In this document: positions 1 to 13,167 of the stretch, one piece after another
Numbering within the stretch: the stretch's first letter is position 1
How the letters are laid out: each line of letters begins with the position of its first letter
Assembly (NCBI RefSeq): GCF_020382885.2
Contig: NC_058506.1
Span: forward strand, 19,198,318-19,262,317
Length of the DNA stretch: 64,000 nucleotides
Source of the DNA: Scatophagus argus
Taxonomy: Eukaryota > Chordata > Actinopteri > Scatophagidae
Direction of reading: 5' to 3'
The notes under the pieces: generated by a model
What the model was told of the DNA's origin: nothing
Databases searched by the model: none
Seen by the model: only the letters and a program-made list of their open reading frames with translations
Program-made: the position numbers and the translations under genes

Positions 1-109
1 CATTACTGCTACCTCATACTTTTGCTCTACAATTCAGAGGGAAATACTTTGACTTGTAGTGACTTGTGTTTCATTTTTCCCCCCACAGTCCAGCTAACAG
101 TCCGTCTGT

Positions 110-310
110 AGATCCAGTGCTCAACATGTCTGTTCTGGACTACAGTGGAAACATGGTGGACTCCGCCAGAGGACCTGCTCCCTCTGTAGACCTGCTCCCT
201 CTGTAGATGAAAATGGTTCATTCGAAGGTAACGAAACATGACGACTCTTAGTTTCAGGTGATTATTCACTAATCGAGACTTTATCATAAATATCATATTC
301 CATTTCTGCC
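110..310. repeat. dispersed repeat A, copy 1
   Basis: Shares TCTGG(A/G)CTAC(A/C)GT(A/G)GAAACA, ATGGTGGACTC and ATATTCCATTTCTGC with 33840-34040. Contains an internal 17-bp tandem duplication (GACCTGCTCCCTCTGTA twice, at about 171-204). Confidence 0.6.
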
Positions 311-2189
311 CTCAACTCTGAGATCTGATCTGACTGCTTCTTACACAACTGTTGGTGGAGCAGAAACATCCTGTTTGTACAACTGAGGAACGTGACGGAG
401 TCAGAAATTTAGACGACCGTGGCTGTTGGCTCGTGGTTTATTAATATGCCTGAATGGACAATAACCACCATCTATGAGATTAGATGTACCACTTGAAAGT
501 GTCTGCAGTAAAACAAATTATAAATCTATTATCTGCAAGCAAAAAGGAGTACAGTCATGGTGCTTATTGGCCACATGATGTGACAGGCAATTAAAACAGT
601 GCCTATAATGTCTGCTTTGTAGCTGTGAAACTCTTGTGACCAACTGTCTGTCTTAGGCTTGTTTGAGATCAAAGATCTCACAAGAATCACAAGAATGTAG
701 AAATACTCAAGTACAAGTACCTCAAAACTGTACAGCACTTGGGTAAATTACTTTCCAGCACTGCAGGAGTGAAACGCTTGATGGGAAATGACTGAGCTGA
801 GAGAGCAAGCTGCTTTGCTTTAGCAGCAGTGGAAGAAGAACGAGGCAGACAGAATATCTGAGTGAAAAGAAAATCATATAGAAAATTAAATAAATATACA
901 AGTTAATGATCGACACTCACCTGGCCTCTGAGACTCAATGCGGGTCTTTGCTCTGGTCCTTCCCAAAATGAAATCGTTATCACTTACTGCACATCAATCC
1001 TCCACTCAGTGAAAATAAACACAAAGAAATGGACTCGACTCGTATCCTCTTTGAAGCCGCTGTGATTCGTGCAGGAAACATTTTAACATGCACACACAGT
1101 TTGTCAGCTTCCTTAATGTCTCGAACCTGATCACACACAGGTGGCAGCGATGCGTGCGGTCTGAACGGTCAACGAGATGCATCTGGTGCAGCAACAGGAT
1201 CTCAGCTCTCGACTCAAACTTTCTGAATCAGTTCGAGCGACAAAAGATTTTCATGGCTGAATTCCCTTCTTTCACATAAACACCACAGCTTGAATTCTCA
1301 TATTTGGTTTGCATTTTTTAGCTTCAGGGGGTGTTGAGTTATTCTAAAGGGTCAGTTCACCCAAATTACACAAAGAACTTGATTAAATGTATTCTTTCTT
1401 TGCACTGTGACTGAACACAGGAGCATCTGACTCCTCCGCGGCGGCCTCTCGGAGGAGAAATGAGTCGTTGTGTCTTCTCTTGCGTTGGCCTCCTGCAGCC
1501 TGTCAGAGGCTGAACCGAGGAGGTCGTTCTCAGAGAGGAGCAGGACGTCTGAGCCGAACCCTGGCTGCAGCTTGTTGCTCCTGCACCGCAGACCAGCAGC
1601 TAATTAGGATGCTGATCCAGAAGCAGCTCCAGGCTGACTGTGCTGCTCTGAAATCAGATCTTCATGATGTCTCAGAACCCAGCAAGTGTTAACACAGATG
1701 GTGCCGGGCAGGAGGTTCAACATCAGCGCTGACGAGCACAAAAAAAGATAAAAACTGAAAGTCTGGAGCCATCAGTATCTCATCACAAAGTAGAAAACAA
1801 TTGTTAGGCAGATCAGAAATAAAGACATTTGTTGTATGTACTTTTACTGAAGTAAAGGATCTCAGTACTTCCTCCACCACTGGCGACAGCTAATGGAAAT
1901 TCAGATAAACAATTTTCATGCAACTTGTCCCCTTTTTTAAAAAAAAAAAAAAAAAAATCTTACATGATTCAAATATGTATAAAACTGGTCTAATTGTGAT
2001 TTGATTAACATTTGTGTATCTAAAGTAAAGGTTTAAAAGAGCATAATAAACATTTTCAGTGACCTGGTGTTCCAAGAATTCCCCTCAAAGCCTTTCTGTG
2101 GGGTTAAAAACCCCCTCATGAATGATACACTGAAAATGAGCCTCTTTTCTTCCCGTTTCCTGGAAGACTTGACATTTTGGAGGAGGTTT
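311..2189. other. intergenic, left end
   Basis: No gene supported; holds repeat-like 'AAATACTCAAGTACAAGTAC' at about 695-760, the 1835-1882 repeat and a poly(A) run near 1940. Confidence 0.5.
1835..1882. repeat. 'ACTGAAGTAAAGGATCT' repeat fragment
   Basis: GTACTTTTACTGAAGTAAAG GATCTCAGTACTTCCTCCAC recurs at 56.14-56.20 kb and, reverse-complemented, at 42.00 kb. Confidence 0.5.
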
Positions 2190-2530
2190 CCCCCGTCCGC
2201 CGCCGCTGGTTGGTTGCCGTGGAGTTGAACCCCACATGGGCAGCCTCGCTGTTTTTCTCCCATGCTCGGCTGGCGTGGAGCCCACATACCTTCCCCTCTC
2301 AGTGCTCCACACTGGGGCCAGAGGATAATAGGAGGGGCGGGGACGCTGGTGGCACAAACGGTGATGTTGTACAAGACGAGCCCCCTGAAAACTCATTCAG
2401 TTTGCATAATTTGGCTGAGCTGAATTTAGCTCAGAAGATCATAGCAGAGGCTCTGCACCCTCGCTGGGCGGAGCAGGAGAGGCGTCACATCTCAGCGGCG
2501 TTCGGCTGCTCTCGTCACATGGACTGAAGT
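2190..2530. promoter_or_regulatory. CpG-rich patch, possible orphan promoter
   Basis: About 20 CpGs in roughly 340 bases on CpG-poor background, with a GC box GGGGCGGGG at about 2334-2342. A plus-strand frame at 2177-2527 (116 codons, ending ELNLAQKIIAEALHPRWAEQ and RRHISAAFGCSRHMD) spans it, but I recognise no family and see no splice partners. It could be a promoter, a CpG-rich exon of an unseen gene, or chance. Confidence 0.3.
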
Positions 2531-3049
2531 TGGCTTTTGCACTTTGCCAGAATGATGCTCCTTGGGATTGTGCGATGCTTATGGTGACATACGGTGGTTT
2601 ATTTTGGCTGGATATTCTTCTGTGTTTTTTGTGCAAATTGCAAATTCACCTCGGAGGAATAAAATTTTCATCCACTTGGCTATTTTCACTGCTCCAATGG
2701 TTTTATTTATTTCCATGTGAATTCACTCCTACACTTTTTTATTTTTACAAAATCCCTTAAGTCGAAGTTCATCCTGCTAAATGAACAGACAATCAGAGGA
2801 GAATCACAGCTCAGCCTTCACACGTATTCCATGTGAATCACAAATAAATAAGAAGCCTTCACACCACCAGTTGAATATAACTTCTGTCCTCACAGCTTAA
2901 GTGGAACCATAGCAAACATTTCACCAGAGGACTGAAACAATAGGAATAAATGAGTAGCTATTAGCGTTGAGGCTTATGAGATATCACTTTGTTGTTTACA
3001 TGAACAAGGAAGAAAAATGAATGATCACTGACCCCTCAGTCAAACACAA

Positions 3050-3290
3050 ATGGCCTGCTGCTAACATCAGCATGCCGACATGCTCACAGTGAAGCTGACA
3101 TTCTGCTGATTAGCTTGCGCATCATGTCAGTTTTACATGTTAGCATGCTAATGTTTGCTAATCATCACTAAAGCTGAGGCTGAAAAGTTTGACCCGGCAC
3201 AAAATGAAAAGTCAGAGAATCACTGCGATTCATCCTGAGGGACGCATCAAAATCTGAAGCTAATTTTTCATGATCCAACTGATTTTGAGA
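3050..3290. repeat. dispersed 'GTTAGCATGCTAA' repeat, copy 1
   Basis: CATGTTAGCATGCTAATGTT and following AAAGCTGAGGCTGA, a pattern found again at 18.50 and 57.50 kb in this window and widely seen in fish genomes. Not coding. Confidence 0.55.
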
Positions 3291-3488
3291 GAATTTGCTC
3301 AGAACCAGTTCAGACAATCAGAGCTTGTCAAGCCTGACTTTACTGGATAATCCTCAGTTAAATCTCGTGTTAAACTCTAAGCTCAGTTCACCCCTGTGCT
3401 AGCACGGCTAAAAATGCTACTGTGACTCGTGAACAAACGTTATTACAAATTTTGTCCAACATGATGTACCACACACACCCTGTACCAG

Positions 3489-3529
3489 ACACACACACAC
3501 ACACACACACAAACACACGCACACACACA
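3489..3529. repeat. (CA)n microsatellite
   Basis: Slightly interrupted CA repeat, followed about 100 bases later by a GT repeat (3624-3662), so the two could pair as a loose foldback. Confidence 0.9.
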
Positions 3530-3623
3530 GAGCCCCTCCCCCTCCCATTAAGTGGGTTTGCATTAATTAATTCTCTTCACCCTGCAGCTCCTCCTCGTTT
3601 CCTGCAGACGCTGTGTTTTGTTT

Positions 3624-3630
3624 GGTGTGT

Positions 3631-3662
<32 letters not shown>
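3624..3662. repeat. (GT)n microsatellite
   Basis: GT repeat with one TATG interruption, in inverted relation to 3489-3529. Confidence 0.9.
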
Positions 3663-5425
3663 ACAGTATGCTAATGTGTATATGTGTGCATATGGTGGCC
3701 TGCAGTTACCATAAATGTTTCCTGGTATTGATGAAGACAAAGTGGGAGGTTAAAGCAAACGCCTCCTGACAGACTTTTCTCAGCAGCTGCATTGGATCAG
3801 AGCGACTCTCAAAGTGCAAATCTCCTCCTCTAAATGAGATCCAGGCCTGCAGAGTGAACTGACACTGAACTGCTGCCTCTTAATGGAGGCTCTGACTGGA
3901 CAAATTAGCCTGTCAGGGCAGAATGGTGGAGATTACACCCAAGGAATAAGTGACTCTTAGAAAATCAGTAAGTTTTAATCCACGACGGGCAGCTTTAAGT
4001 CCCTCAGAATTAGGTCAGTTAAAAAAGATTACTTTTAATTTTAGTCGTGTGAAACAAACTTTTCTGCTGAAGTGTGTGACAAAAGAAACTCAATTTAAAT
4101 ATCATTTATCTAATACACTCGGACATTAAACCCCAAGATACCAGTACTATTTTGAGATTGTAAATTTGGAGTTTTTCTTTTGTCTTCGTCCTTATTTTTA
4201 CATTTTTATATCTGCTGGACCCACAGCAGAGCAGAGGCCACTTTACGAAAACTAACGTGGATCCAGAAGAAAAAATAAAGATTAAGTACGGTGGCCTTGA
4301 GAGCTCAATACTGCAACTTAAACCTGCAATGAAATTTTGATGTTCTGCATTTTCTTATTGTAAACACACACAATACTTATCAATAAGATTGATTTGTCAT
4401 CAGTTTTGGTGTGTTTGGGATTGAATTATTAAAATTGACTGATAGACTGATACCAGAGACCAGTACTTTTCCTACGTATTTGAGCAAAACTATGAATGCA
4501 GTATTGGAGTATTTATCCATTATTGTATTACTACGTAAGTACAAAACGTCTCACAAGAACAAATAAATGTTGACATTTAACTTGGAGTAAAAATGGTAAA
4601 GTCTGGAAGAAAACATTAGAGGTCTGTCTTCTCCTTCCTTTGTTTTAATAAACTCAAGCTGCTGCTCCTCTGCAGGGGCTCATTGATTGAATTTATTGAT
4701 CAGCTGCTATACTGGGACGTCTCTGGTGGAAGAGGCAGACAGGTGGACAGATGGGAGGTGAACAAAAGCAAAGAGAAAAGGTTTCCCATCTGTAGTCTTT
4801 GTGTGAGAGTGACTGAGATGGCTCTAAGACGACAAAGAAAACAGTGTCTTTCACTTGCTGATGCGCTCACAGCAATAAATCAACGTATGACCGATCAAAT
4901 AGAAGCTCCAGACTTTTAAACTCTCTCTGTCTCTAAGCTCACGTCCTCAGAGATGGACTCAGGAGTTTAGCCTGGCTCTGATCCACACACTGTCTGAGTG
5001 CAGATTAAGTGAAATGAAACGATAACTGAGGATGGGTTCTGAACTGTATAGTCAGAATCTGAGGATCTGACCAGGGGCTTGTGGGAGTTGTGGTGTGTGT
5101 GGACAGGAAGCAGATTTAGAAAAATAAATACTGAGGATTCATTCTGAAATCTGTGGATGTCGGCAGCAGAGCTGAGCTGTAAATTTCACTCAGGCTTCAA
5201 AGAATCTGAGGAGGATCTGGTTTGGTCTCTGAAGGCCTCTGCTCGTTAAACCTGCAGCGCTGCTGGACAGACAGCACACCAGCGGCTGCTTTGATATCAT
5301 ACAATAATAACAAAATTTTTATTTGTAGCAAAAACCAGCAATTAAATAAAGCAAATGAAAAACATTAAGAATGTCCAACAGGTTTGAGACATAAAAAATA
5401 CGAATAAGAAGATGTTTTATGTTAT

Positions 5426-5439
5426 AAAGTAATATTAAA
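5426..5439. repeat. SINE target-site duplication, left copy
   Basis: AAAGTAATATTAAA, identical to 5767-5780 on the other side of the SINE. Confidence 0.9.
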
Positions 5440-5766
5440 GGGCGGCACGGTGGTGCAGTGGTTAGCACTGTCGCCTCATAGCAAGAGGGTTCCAGGTTCG
5501 AATCCCGGTCTGGGCCCTTCTATGTGGAGTCTGCATGTTCTCCCTGTGCCTGCGTGGGTTTTCTCCGGGTTCTCCGGCTTCCTCCCACAATACCAAAAAC
5601 ATGCACATTAGGTTAATTGGTACTCTAAATTGCCCCTAGGTGTGAGTGTGAGAGTGTGTGGTTGTCTGTCTTTGTGTGTTGGCCCTGCGATTGACTGGCG
5701 ACCAGTCCAGGGTGAACCCCGCCTCTCGCCCGTAGTAAGCGGTATAGAAAATGGATGGATGGATGG
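5440..5766 (+). mobile_element. full-length tRNA-headed SINE (mermaid/HE1 type) with target-site duplication
   Basis: Starts GGGCGGCACGGTGGTGCAGT with a pol III B box GGTTCGAATCC at 5495-5505, then the well-known fish body (GCATGTTCTCCCTGTG..., CTAAATTGCCCCTAGGTGTG) and a GGAT-repeat 3' tail. It is flanked by the same 14 bases (AAAGTAATATTAAA) at 5426-5439 and 5767-5780, which proves insertion by target-primed reverse transcription. About 41 bases present in the second copy are missing after CGCCCGTAGT. The A/B boxes and ends are intact, so this is a fairly young insertion. Confidence 0.92.
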
Positions 5767-5780
5767 AAAGTAATATTAAA
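5767..5780. repeat. SINE target-site duplication, right copy
   Basis: AAAGTAATATTAAA, directly after the GGATGG tail and identical to 5426-5439. Confidence 0.9.
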
Positions 5781-7279
5781 ACTGGATCTCTCCCCTTTTC
5801 GAACACATTTCAAGAAAAAAAGAAACAAAATACAAATATAATATTTAAATATTTTTTGGTTAAACTTCTTTCTCTTTCGTGAACTGAAGGCTGCAACCCG
5901 ATTGGCTCAAAACAAGATGTGATGTCACAGAATCCTAACAGGAAGGAGAATGATTGGAGGAGAACTGGGCCGAAATTGACTCGACTGACTTTTTACCCTT
6001 TAAAAACAAAAAGAAAGTGGACAGCGACGCCTTATACAAAATAAAACCTGTTTATTTCTGACCACTGCACACCACACTTCATTAGTGTGAGAGCTGGCAC
6101 AGCTTGTTCGATTGCTAACAAATTCGCACATTCAGATGCGTTTTCTCACATGCAGTGACAAGCTGTGAAATCATTTGTGAACATCACAAATCACAAGCTC
6201 ATAATATTAATGACCTCCACTTCTGCAGTCTGTTTTAATGTTTTATAAGTAGATTATTTTACAGTCTGAGCTGGTCAACTCAGACAAAGAGGAGAGACTT
6301 CAAAAGAAAATATTTATGAGTCTCAAAGGGTTAAAAGTCTGTGCAGGAAAAAACACAAGCCGCATACCAAAGCAGTGAGACGGAGCCCTGTGGTGAGTTT
6401 TGTAATCCAGAAAACAGAACTGAACCAGAGACACACAGAGACGAATGACATGAAGTCCTCATCCCAGAAAACATGAACAAGATTAAGTGTCTCAGTTAGG
6501 AGGAAAACTGTTTTTATTTTAGACATGTGACAAATCTTGTCCTGAGCTAGCAGGTGAACTTCCTGTTTGTGTCATGTACATCAGTTTTATCTGAACACAT
6601 GATGGCATACAATTGCCTTTTAATGCAGCCATCATGGATTAACACAATCATTTTTTTTTACCTCTGTTTTGGGTCTCCACCAGCTGTACACTCCTGTAAC
6701 ACAACATTAAAACGCATAAGATTTGAGTTCTGTTCACTGTGCTTTCCCTCTTTTAACAATAGGATCGACATTTCAGGATTTAGATTTCAGTGTTTATTAC
6801 GGGGGTCCCGAGAGCTCAAAACACAACACAAGAATTACACTGAAGCACTACTCTTCTTTTCCACAACTGTCACGTCATGTCTATCAGATCTCTGCCTCCA
6901 TCTAGTGTTCAGTGGTTTGAATTACAGGAAACTGAAATTCTTCCTGTACTGCATAATTGATTGTTTTAATGTATTTTAATTTGTGTACAAAAAATAAAAC
7001 TTCAGTATTGTCATGATTTAAAAAATATATTCATATATTTTAGATCAACTTTTTTAATGACAACTTTAATCTTTTCATGATTTTGTTGCAGAAGTTTTGA
7101 GTCCGTCTTTTGAAAGTACGACTATCTGAAACTACTTATTTCCTGTTTTGACTTTTGCCACATGATTAGAAAAATAATTTTAAAAAGTACACAGCAAGAA
7201 AAGTAAACTAAATTTTATCCATATTGCAACAGAGAAGATGGGAAGCCAACTTTTTTCAGGACAAAAGACAAACAAAAGA

Positions 7280-10200
7280 TACCCAGGTTTTATTAACAGA
7301 TTATTTTATTATAAATATACAGTGTTAAAATGGAATGGTACCTGACACTGCCAGCCGTTTACCACTTACAGAAACAAACACACAAAATGCAAATGGGGCT
7401 TGTGCTGCAGGACTGAAATCATCAAATCACACATAATGCAACATGGAAAAGAAAATTCCCCTTTCAAGTCAAACAGCTGGGCGGCCATTTTAGGTGCACA
7501 CAGGCAGGCGACTGATTACACACGGGAAGCGTTCGTCCAGCGCAGTTTGTAAAGAAAAGAACGTCGTCGTTTTAAAGTTGGCCTGGGGTTTTGTTTTGAG
7601 TAAATGATGTCAAGTGATTAAAAATGAGATCACAGTAAGGTGTGACTGAAACATTCATCGGTGCTTAACATCCAACAGTTTATGAAAGGTGACACATGAA
7701 GCATTTTTAACATGAACACATGACCATTAGGGGTTTTCTCCACATTCAGACTACATTTCCCATCAAGCCTTCTGCTGCCACTGCTTGGCGCCAACTGCAG
7801 AGGATTAATATGGTGGTGAAGATTTCTTCATCTCAGTGACTGCGGAGTCATAATTCAGAGATTTACAACCAGGGACTACAGATGTTAACCTCGGTGTGAA
7901 TATCAGAAATAAATTCTGTCATATTCACCTTGTGACACTGATACGTTTATCAACAACAGTTTCCGTTGCAATTTTTTTTTTTTTTTTTTTACAGAAAAAT
8001 GCACAGGTTTTGGACTGCTGGCCAGACAAAATAAGACATTTGGAGACATCCGTTTAGGAAATTGCAATTTCATGCCATTTTATAGACTAAAAATTAAAGT
8101 GATGGCTGAAGCTCTAATCTTGATTTGTCAACACCTGAAACCTTCAGTCAGGCCACAGTAAATCACCCAGCAACAGTTCACACATTACGATGCAAAAATG
8201 TGTAAGTGAAAAATGTGCATCGGAGGGTAGAGTATTGCTGCCACGCCAGCAAAAGACATACATCAGTATTATGTTATAATATTAAAATTTTATTGTTTAT
8301 AACAAAATATTTTTTTCCACTACTAGTACATACAAACTTTCCCCCTTTTTAACAATATACTATTTCTATCTCATCTGAACCCAAACATGGAGTTGAACCT
8401 GTGAGCCCTTAATTCATCCACCGCCCACACTCAAACACGAGTTTGAACGCTATGAGACATTTACCATATCAGGTTATAATGGGAGTCATTTCCTTATTTC
8501 CTGCTTACCATATAAAGTACACTCTTAACAACAAACGCTTCTAGTTTTGAGTTTATTTTGTAATAACATCAAAATATCTTGTTATAATAAACTTTTCTTG
8601 TTATATCAATATACTATTTGTCTCTATCCAATCATAATGTAAAACATGATCAAAATATTGCTACGACAAACTTTTCACATTACATGATACTGATCCGTTT
8701 TTCTTTTTCCTGGCGTAGCAGCAAAATGCTTCCATGGAATATGACCAGAAACCAAATGATAATAATAATAAAAAAAAAAAAAACAGCCCTTGATGTTTTC
8801 ACAGTTCAGTTTTAAGATGAAGAGACGTTCCTCTCCCTCCTGCATACTGAAGATCAGCGCCCTCTTTCTGTGTTGTGCGGTAAAGCGATCAAGATTTCCA
8901 TCCAACCTAAGAAGCTGCGGGACAGTCTCTTTTTACCATCTTTATGTGCGTGTTAAACTATCACCTATGTATCACCTTTTAGTTTGATCATTTATCTTCA
9001 TGAAATTTGCTCACTGGATGAATACCATCGCTGTGACGGCCACTAGGTGTCCCTGTTGTTGAGTCCTGTAGGTCCAGTTAGCTCTGCCAGACGTCCGCGG
9101 AGCCGAGGGGGCGTCCCGCAGCCTGGACAACCCGCCCTCGTGTCACCAGACAGCCTGGAGAGGCTTTAAACGCAGTAAAACATCGCACGACAACAGGAGT
9201 CGTTGTTCAAGTCAACGGCATGAAGGCTAATGAGCAAATTTAACTTTCATTTGCTTACAAATACCAACTCGGCTTTTCACTTTAAAGTATCAGGCACTTG
9301 ATTTTAAGTACTTTACATTAATGAGCAGTGCCGTTCAAGACTGATGCTGAAGTAGTGTGCAAAACACTGGATATAACAAATCTGTATGAACATGCATAAC
9401 AAAATGTAAACATTTAAAATTGAACTTTTAACAAGGAAAAAAAAAAAAAAAAAGAAATTAGACCTAAAGAAACCTTTACAAACTAAAGCTTAAATAACCA
9501 AAGAAGAAAAACAACAACTCTCATACTGGTTTAATTAACATGTTGCTCAACTCTAAACTAGAAGAAGTCCCCTCCCATCTGAATGACACAGCAGGCACTC
9601 AGCCCTCAGTGGCATGTTGTCATTAACATACAAAATTAACATGCAGGAAAATAAAAACTAAGGCAAAATGTTGAGGAGAGTCAAGCTGAGATAAAACTGG
9701 TCCAGTGGAGCTGTGGTCTGACTGGGAAGCTCCCAGTCTGAGTGTGTCAGTGTGCTTGAAATGAACTAGTTTGTACGAGGGAGCATCTGAGACGCATTTC
9801 CTCAAAGCATGAAAACCTTCTGGGCCTGTGCCGCCTTGAGTCTGTTATAATATATCCTGGTGTATCCATTATAACATAAGTTAGGATTCTCTCTGAACTT
9901 TTCCAAACCGTCATTCATGTACCACCTAGTGTGACACCATGAATGTCTCTGGGGAGCATGAAGGTGTACGCTATCATCCCCATTTGAAAGATAATTACAC
10001 CAAGGCTGCAAAAACACGTACAGTTGTTGTAAAAGGTGGCTGGAGGTGCATTCAGGTACTGATGAAACCCTCACAACTTTTCACTCCACCACTGAGCTGT
10101 TCAGAACAGCCAGGAACCCTTCGGCCTTTAGGCGTGGTCGTACAAACTGTTCCCTGTGAAGCACAATGAGGCCCCCGCAGACTGAGCATGCTCAGAAACT

Positions 10201-13167
10201 CCTCGCTCATATAAATAAAGTTTTACAGACATGATGAAGCAGAGTGAGACACAAAATGTGCATTTGTCCTGTTGTGAGATTATCAGACCTGTTGCGACAC
10301 CTCAAACCTTACTGCATTGATGAAAAATATGACTTTGTTTTCAAGAAATAATATCAATAACAATAATAAAAAAGAAGAAGTATTTTACAATCTTCTCCTG
10401 GTTAATGATCGTTTCCCCCTAACATGAGGGAACAAACAGACATTTTCGTGAAAAGCGACGTTTCTCAAAGCAAACAGGATCATCTATCCCAGGCTGTAAG
10501 ATAATAACTCGTAGTATCCAGAAATAACTGATGATCAACTCTGACATCAACATGATGAGAAATAAAAAAAAAAAAACAGGTTGTGGAGGTTTGAGCTCTT
10601 GTGGAGTACATGTGCTTTGGTGCATCTGCCAGCTATGATCTACTGAGTATACATATTTCTACTCATGCATTCATTCACAGACAATTCATATCCGTCTCAG
10701 ATGGAGCCAACAGTCAAACAAATCTGAGAAAAAACTGCAAATACTTTCATAACAAGCCACAGCATCTCTTAGTTTAGCTCTTCTAAATATTTTCTTAAAA
10801 TAAATCTGCTAGGAGACGTTTTCCACTAAGCTGTTTGAGACCAAAGTTGAAATTTAATTACTTGCTGAGATGAAAAGAATTTGCAGCTTCATCCATTCAA
10901 ACAAAAACAACAGTATAGCAACAGCTACATAACTAAGAATAAACAGCACCATCTGAATTCGGTGTCGTAGTTGAGTCCACTACCGGCAAACATAAATATG
11001 GAAAAACAACTGAAGGAAATGGGTACAGTAGGTGTGCAAACCTGAACCAAAGTCTGTGGCAGAAGACAGAAACAAGTCGAAGGAAAAGGCTGCGATTAAA
11101 GGGATACCTTGACGTTTTAATTTTTCCAGCTACCCAAGGTTTTCCGTCACAATGTGGAGTCAGTGTTTCGTGTTGGCACTTTAGATAAGACGAGAAAGAA
11201 GCAGTGGAGCAGCAACCAACATGGATTTCACTCAACACAAATATAACTTCTGTATCTGGATGCCTTATCTGGATGACGTGAACGCAGTGGCACACATAAC
11301 AGTCAGATTATGATCAGATCTCAGCCAGGCGGTGCTGGCCACATTCTCAAAGAGTTTTGACATTTTGGGAAACAAGCTTATTCACTTTTTGCCATGAGTC
11401 AGCTGAAAGGACTCACAACATTGTCATGTCTGTGTGTTAAATACGAAGCTGCCAGAGTTAGATGATTAACCTAGCTAAGCACAAAGAATGGAAACAAGGG
11501 GAAGGACCTAGCATGGCTCTGCACAGCTCACTAAAGCTCAATAACTAAGTGTTCAATCTCATTTGTTAAATCTAAACAAAGACAGAAGTGTAAAAACAAC
11601 AATCTGAATTTTGTTTAATGCTAAGCTACGCAAACTGGCTGCTATAAATGCAATGAAAGTTACATTTGGTGGACAGTCTGCAGCTCCCCCTACTGTCTCA
11701 GATGAGCCCTTCTTCTCCAAGGAGAAAATAGTCTTTACTATTGCAGCTCAACTTGCCTTCACACTTCGCACTTAATGTGGCTTCCAATCACAATGAGGTA
11801 TGTGTGGAGATATGCTTATTAATACCAAAATAAGTGCGACATCTTGAGGGTTGTGGTCCTTTTCATGGGTTTTGATGACAATAAGACCAGCCTTAAATGG
11901 GGTCCAAGTGTCTGTATTTATAGGCCAGCATCCAGCCCTGCTGTCTACCCAAATGCATGCTGGGACAGGTTCCACCCCCTCCCTGAAATGGATAATATAG
12001 GTTGAAATTAAGAAAAAAAAAACCTGAGGTAGTCTGAGAGTTTGGGCTACATGTTCATGTTCCTCCGGCGCTGATGTGATTTCTTATTGGCTAAACAGTG
12101 GTGGTGATGAAGGCGAGACGACGGCACCAGCATGTGGCCACAGTGGTCATTACAAAGCAAACAGCAGGGCTGGACGCTGAATGAAAGGCATCATCGACGT
12201 GCGGTCAGATCTGTACTTGGTCTCTGATCAAAGATTTCCTCATTTTAAAATCAACATTTGAGTAGTTTCAGCTGCTAATATTACGACGTCAAATTCAAGA
12301 ACTTCTTTTGCAGGAACCACACCTTCACACTAGTATTTCAAATATACTCAGCCTAACTGATGAATGAAAGAAAACTGAACAGGTCCAACATCAAGGTATC
12401 TCTTTAAATGTATTTGAAGCCAGCGATGAAACAGATCGCAGGCCATATAAGGCACGTTTGTGTAAGAGAAGTTTATATAATTTCAGCTAAATGAGCAAGA
12501 CTATAGAAATGCTTCACGTAACAAGCTATAATGTGAAGACTGAGGAGCTCCAGATAACATCCAGACACCTTATCAGAAAATAACTATCTCTCTATAGAAG
12601 TAGAGTACAATTTAAAAATGAAACTACCAAACTACAGTACACTCTAGATGCTAATTGATGCATAGCATCACCCATAGATGTAATGTTGATTTTCTTTTTA
12701 AGTAATATGTCAATCTTATTCAATATTTCACTGCAACATTGAATAGTGGAGTTAATAGTGTTATGGAGGGTTATGGCAGTGTTTGTTAAAGAGTCACAAT
12801 CTCACTCCTTTGTTTCTTTTTTTTAAACCTTAAAAGAGACAGAAATTAGCAGAGAAAGGAAGAGAAACTGATTTGTGATTGTCATGAGTCTCGGCGTCGT
12901 CATTCCTCTGCAAAGTTCAATCAGTGACGTGATTGAAAACCAGGGAAAAAAAACAGGAAATAACAGGCGACAAAAAAAAGGGAAACAAAGAGTTTAAATG
13001 TCCTCAAAGATGAAGATACGAAACATCCCAGCTCCACATAATCAGGCTTTAACCTGAGCCGGATCAACTACTGAAGCATCCGGTGTCCACTTCCCAGATT
13101 CCAAAATCGGCAAATTCCCGACTTGTGTGACAGTTTTCTGATGCACATCAGAGCAGAGGGAATACTG
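7280..13167 (-). other. arid6 3' flank, probably including a long 3'UTR
   Basis: No coding signal. The first AATAAA words on the minus strand downstream of the arid6 stop that I could find are far away: near 8552-8557, 8288-8293 and 7288-7310. The messenger RNA may therefore have a 3'UTR of several kilobases, or it may use variant signals such as ATTAAA at about 10853. The 3' end is undetermined. The interval also contains a dispersed repeat at 11.34-11.66 kb. Confidence 0.4.
11340..11660. repeat. dispersed repeat B, copy 1 (arid6 3' flank)
   Basis: GACATTTTGGGAAACAAGCT, TGTCATGTCTGTGTGTTAAA, AAGCTGCCAGAGTTAG and ATGGAAACAAGGGGAAGGAC. A second copy lies at 23780-23960, and the sequence resembles a common teleost repeat. 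Confidence 0.5.

Larger units (their letters stand above)
3780..7279. other. intergenic stretch with SINE
   Basis: Apart from the SINE at 5.44-5.77 kb I see no gene, RNA or conserved motif. Frames here lack splice signals and family resemblance. Confidence 0.5.

Noticed and set aside
3489..3662. CA and GT runs as a functional foldback
   Set aside because: Adjacent complementary microsatellites are common; nothing else here suggests a function.
5495..5505. Possible tRNA gene from the GGTTCGAATCC box
   Set aside because: It is the B box of the SINE head; no acceptor stem or complete cloverleaf can be drawn.
6554..6979. Plus-strand frame of 141 codons, Cys/Phe-rich
   Set aside because: Composition of AT-rich non-coding DNA; no homologue recognised and no neighbouring exons.
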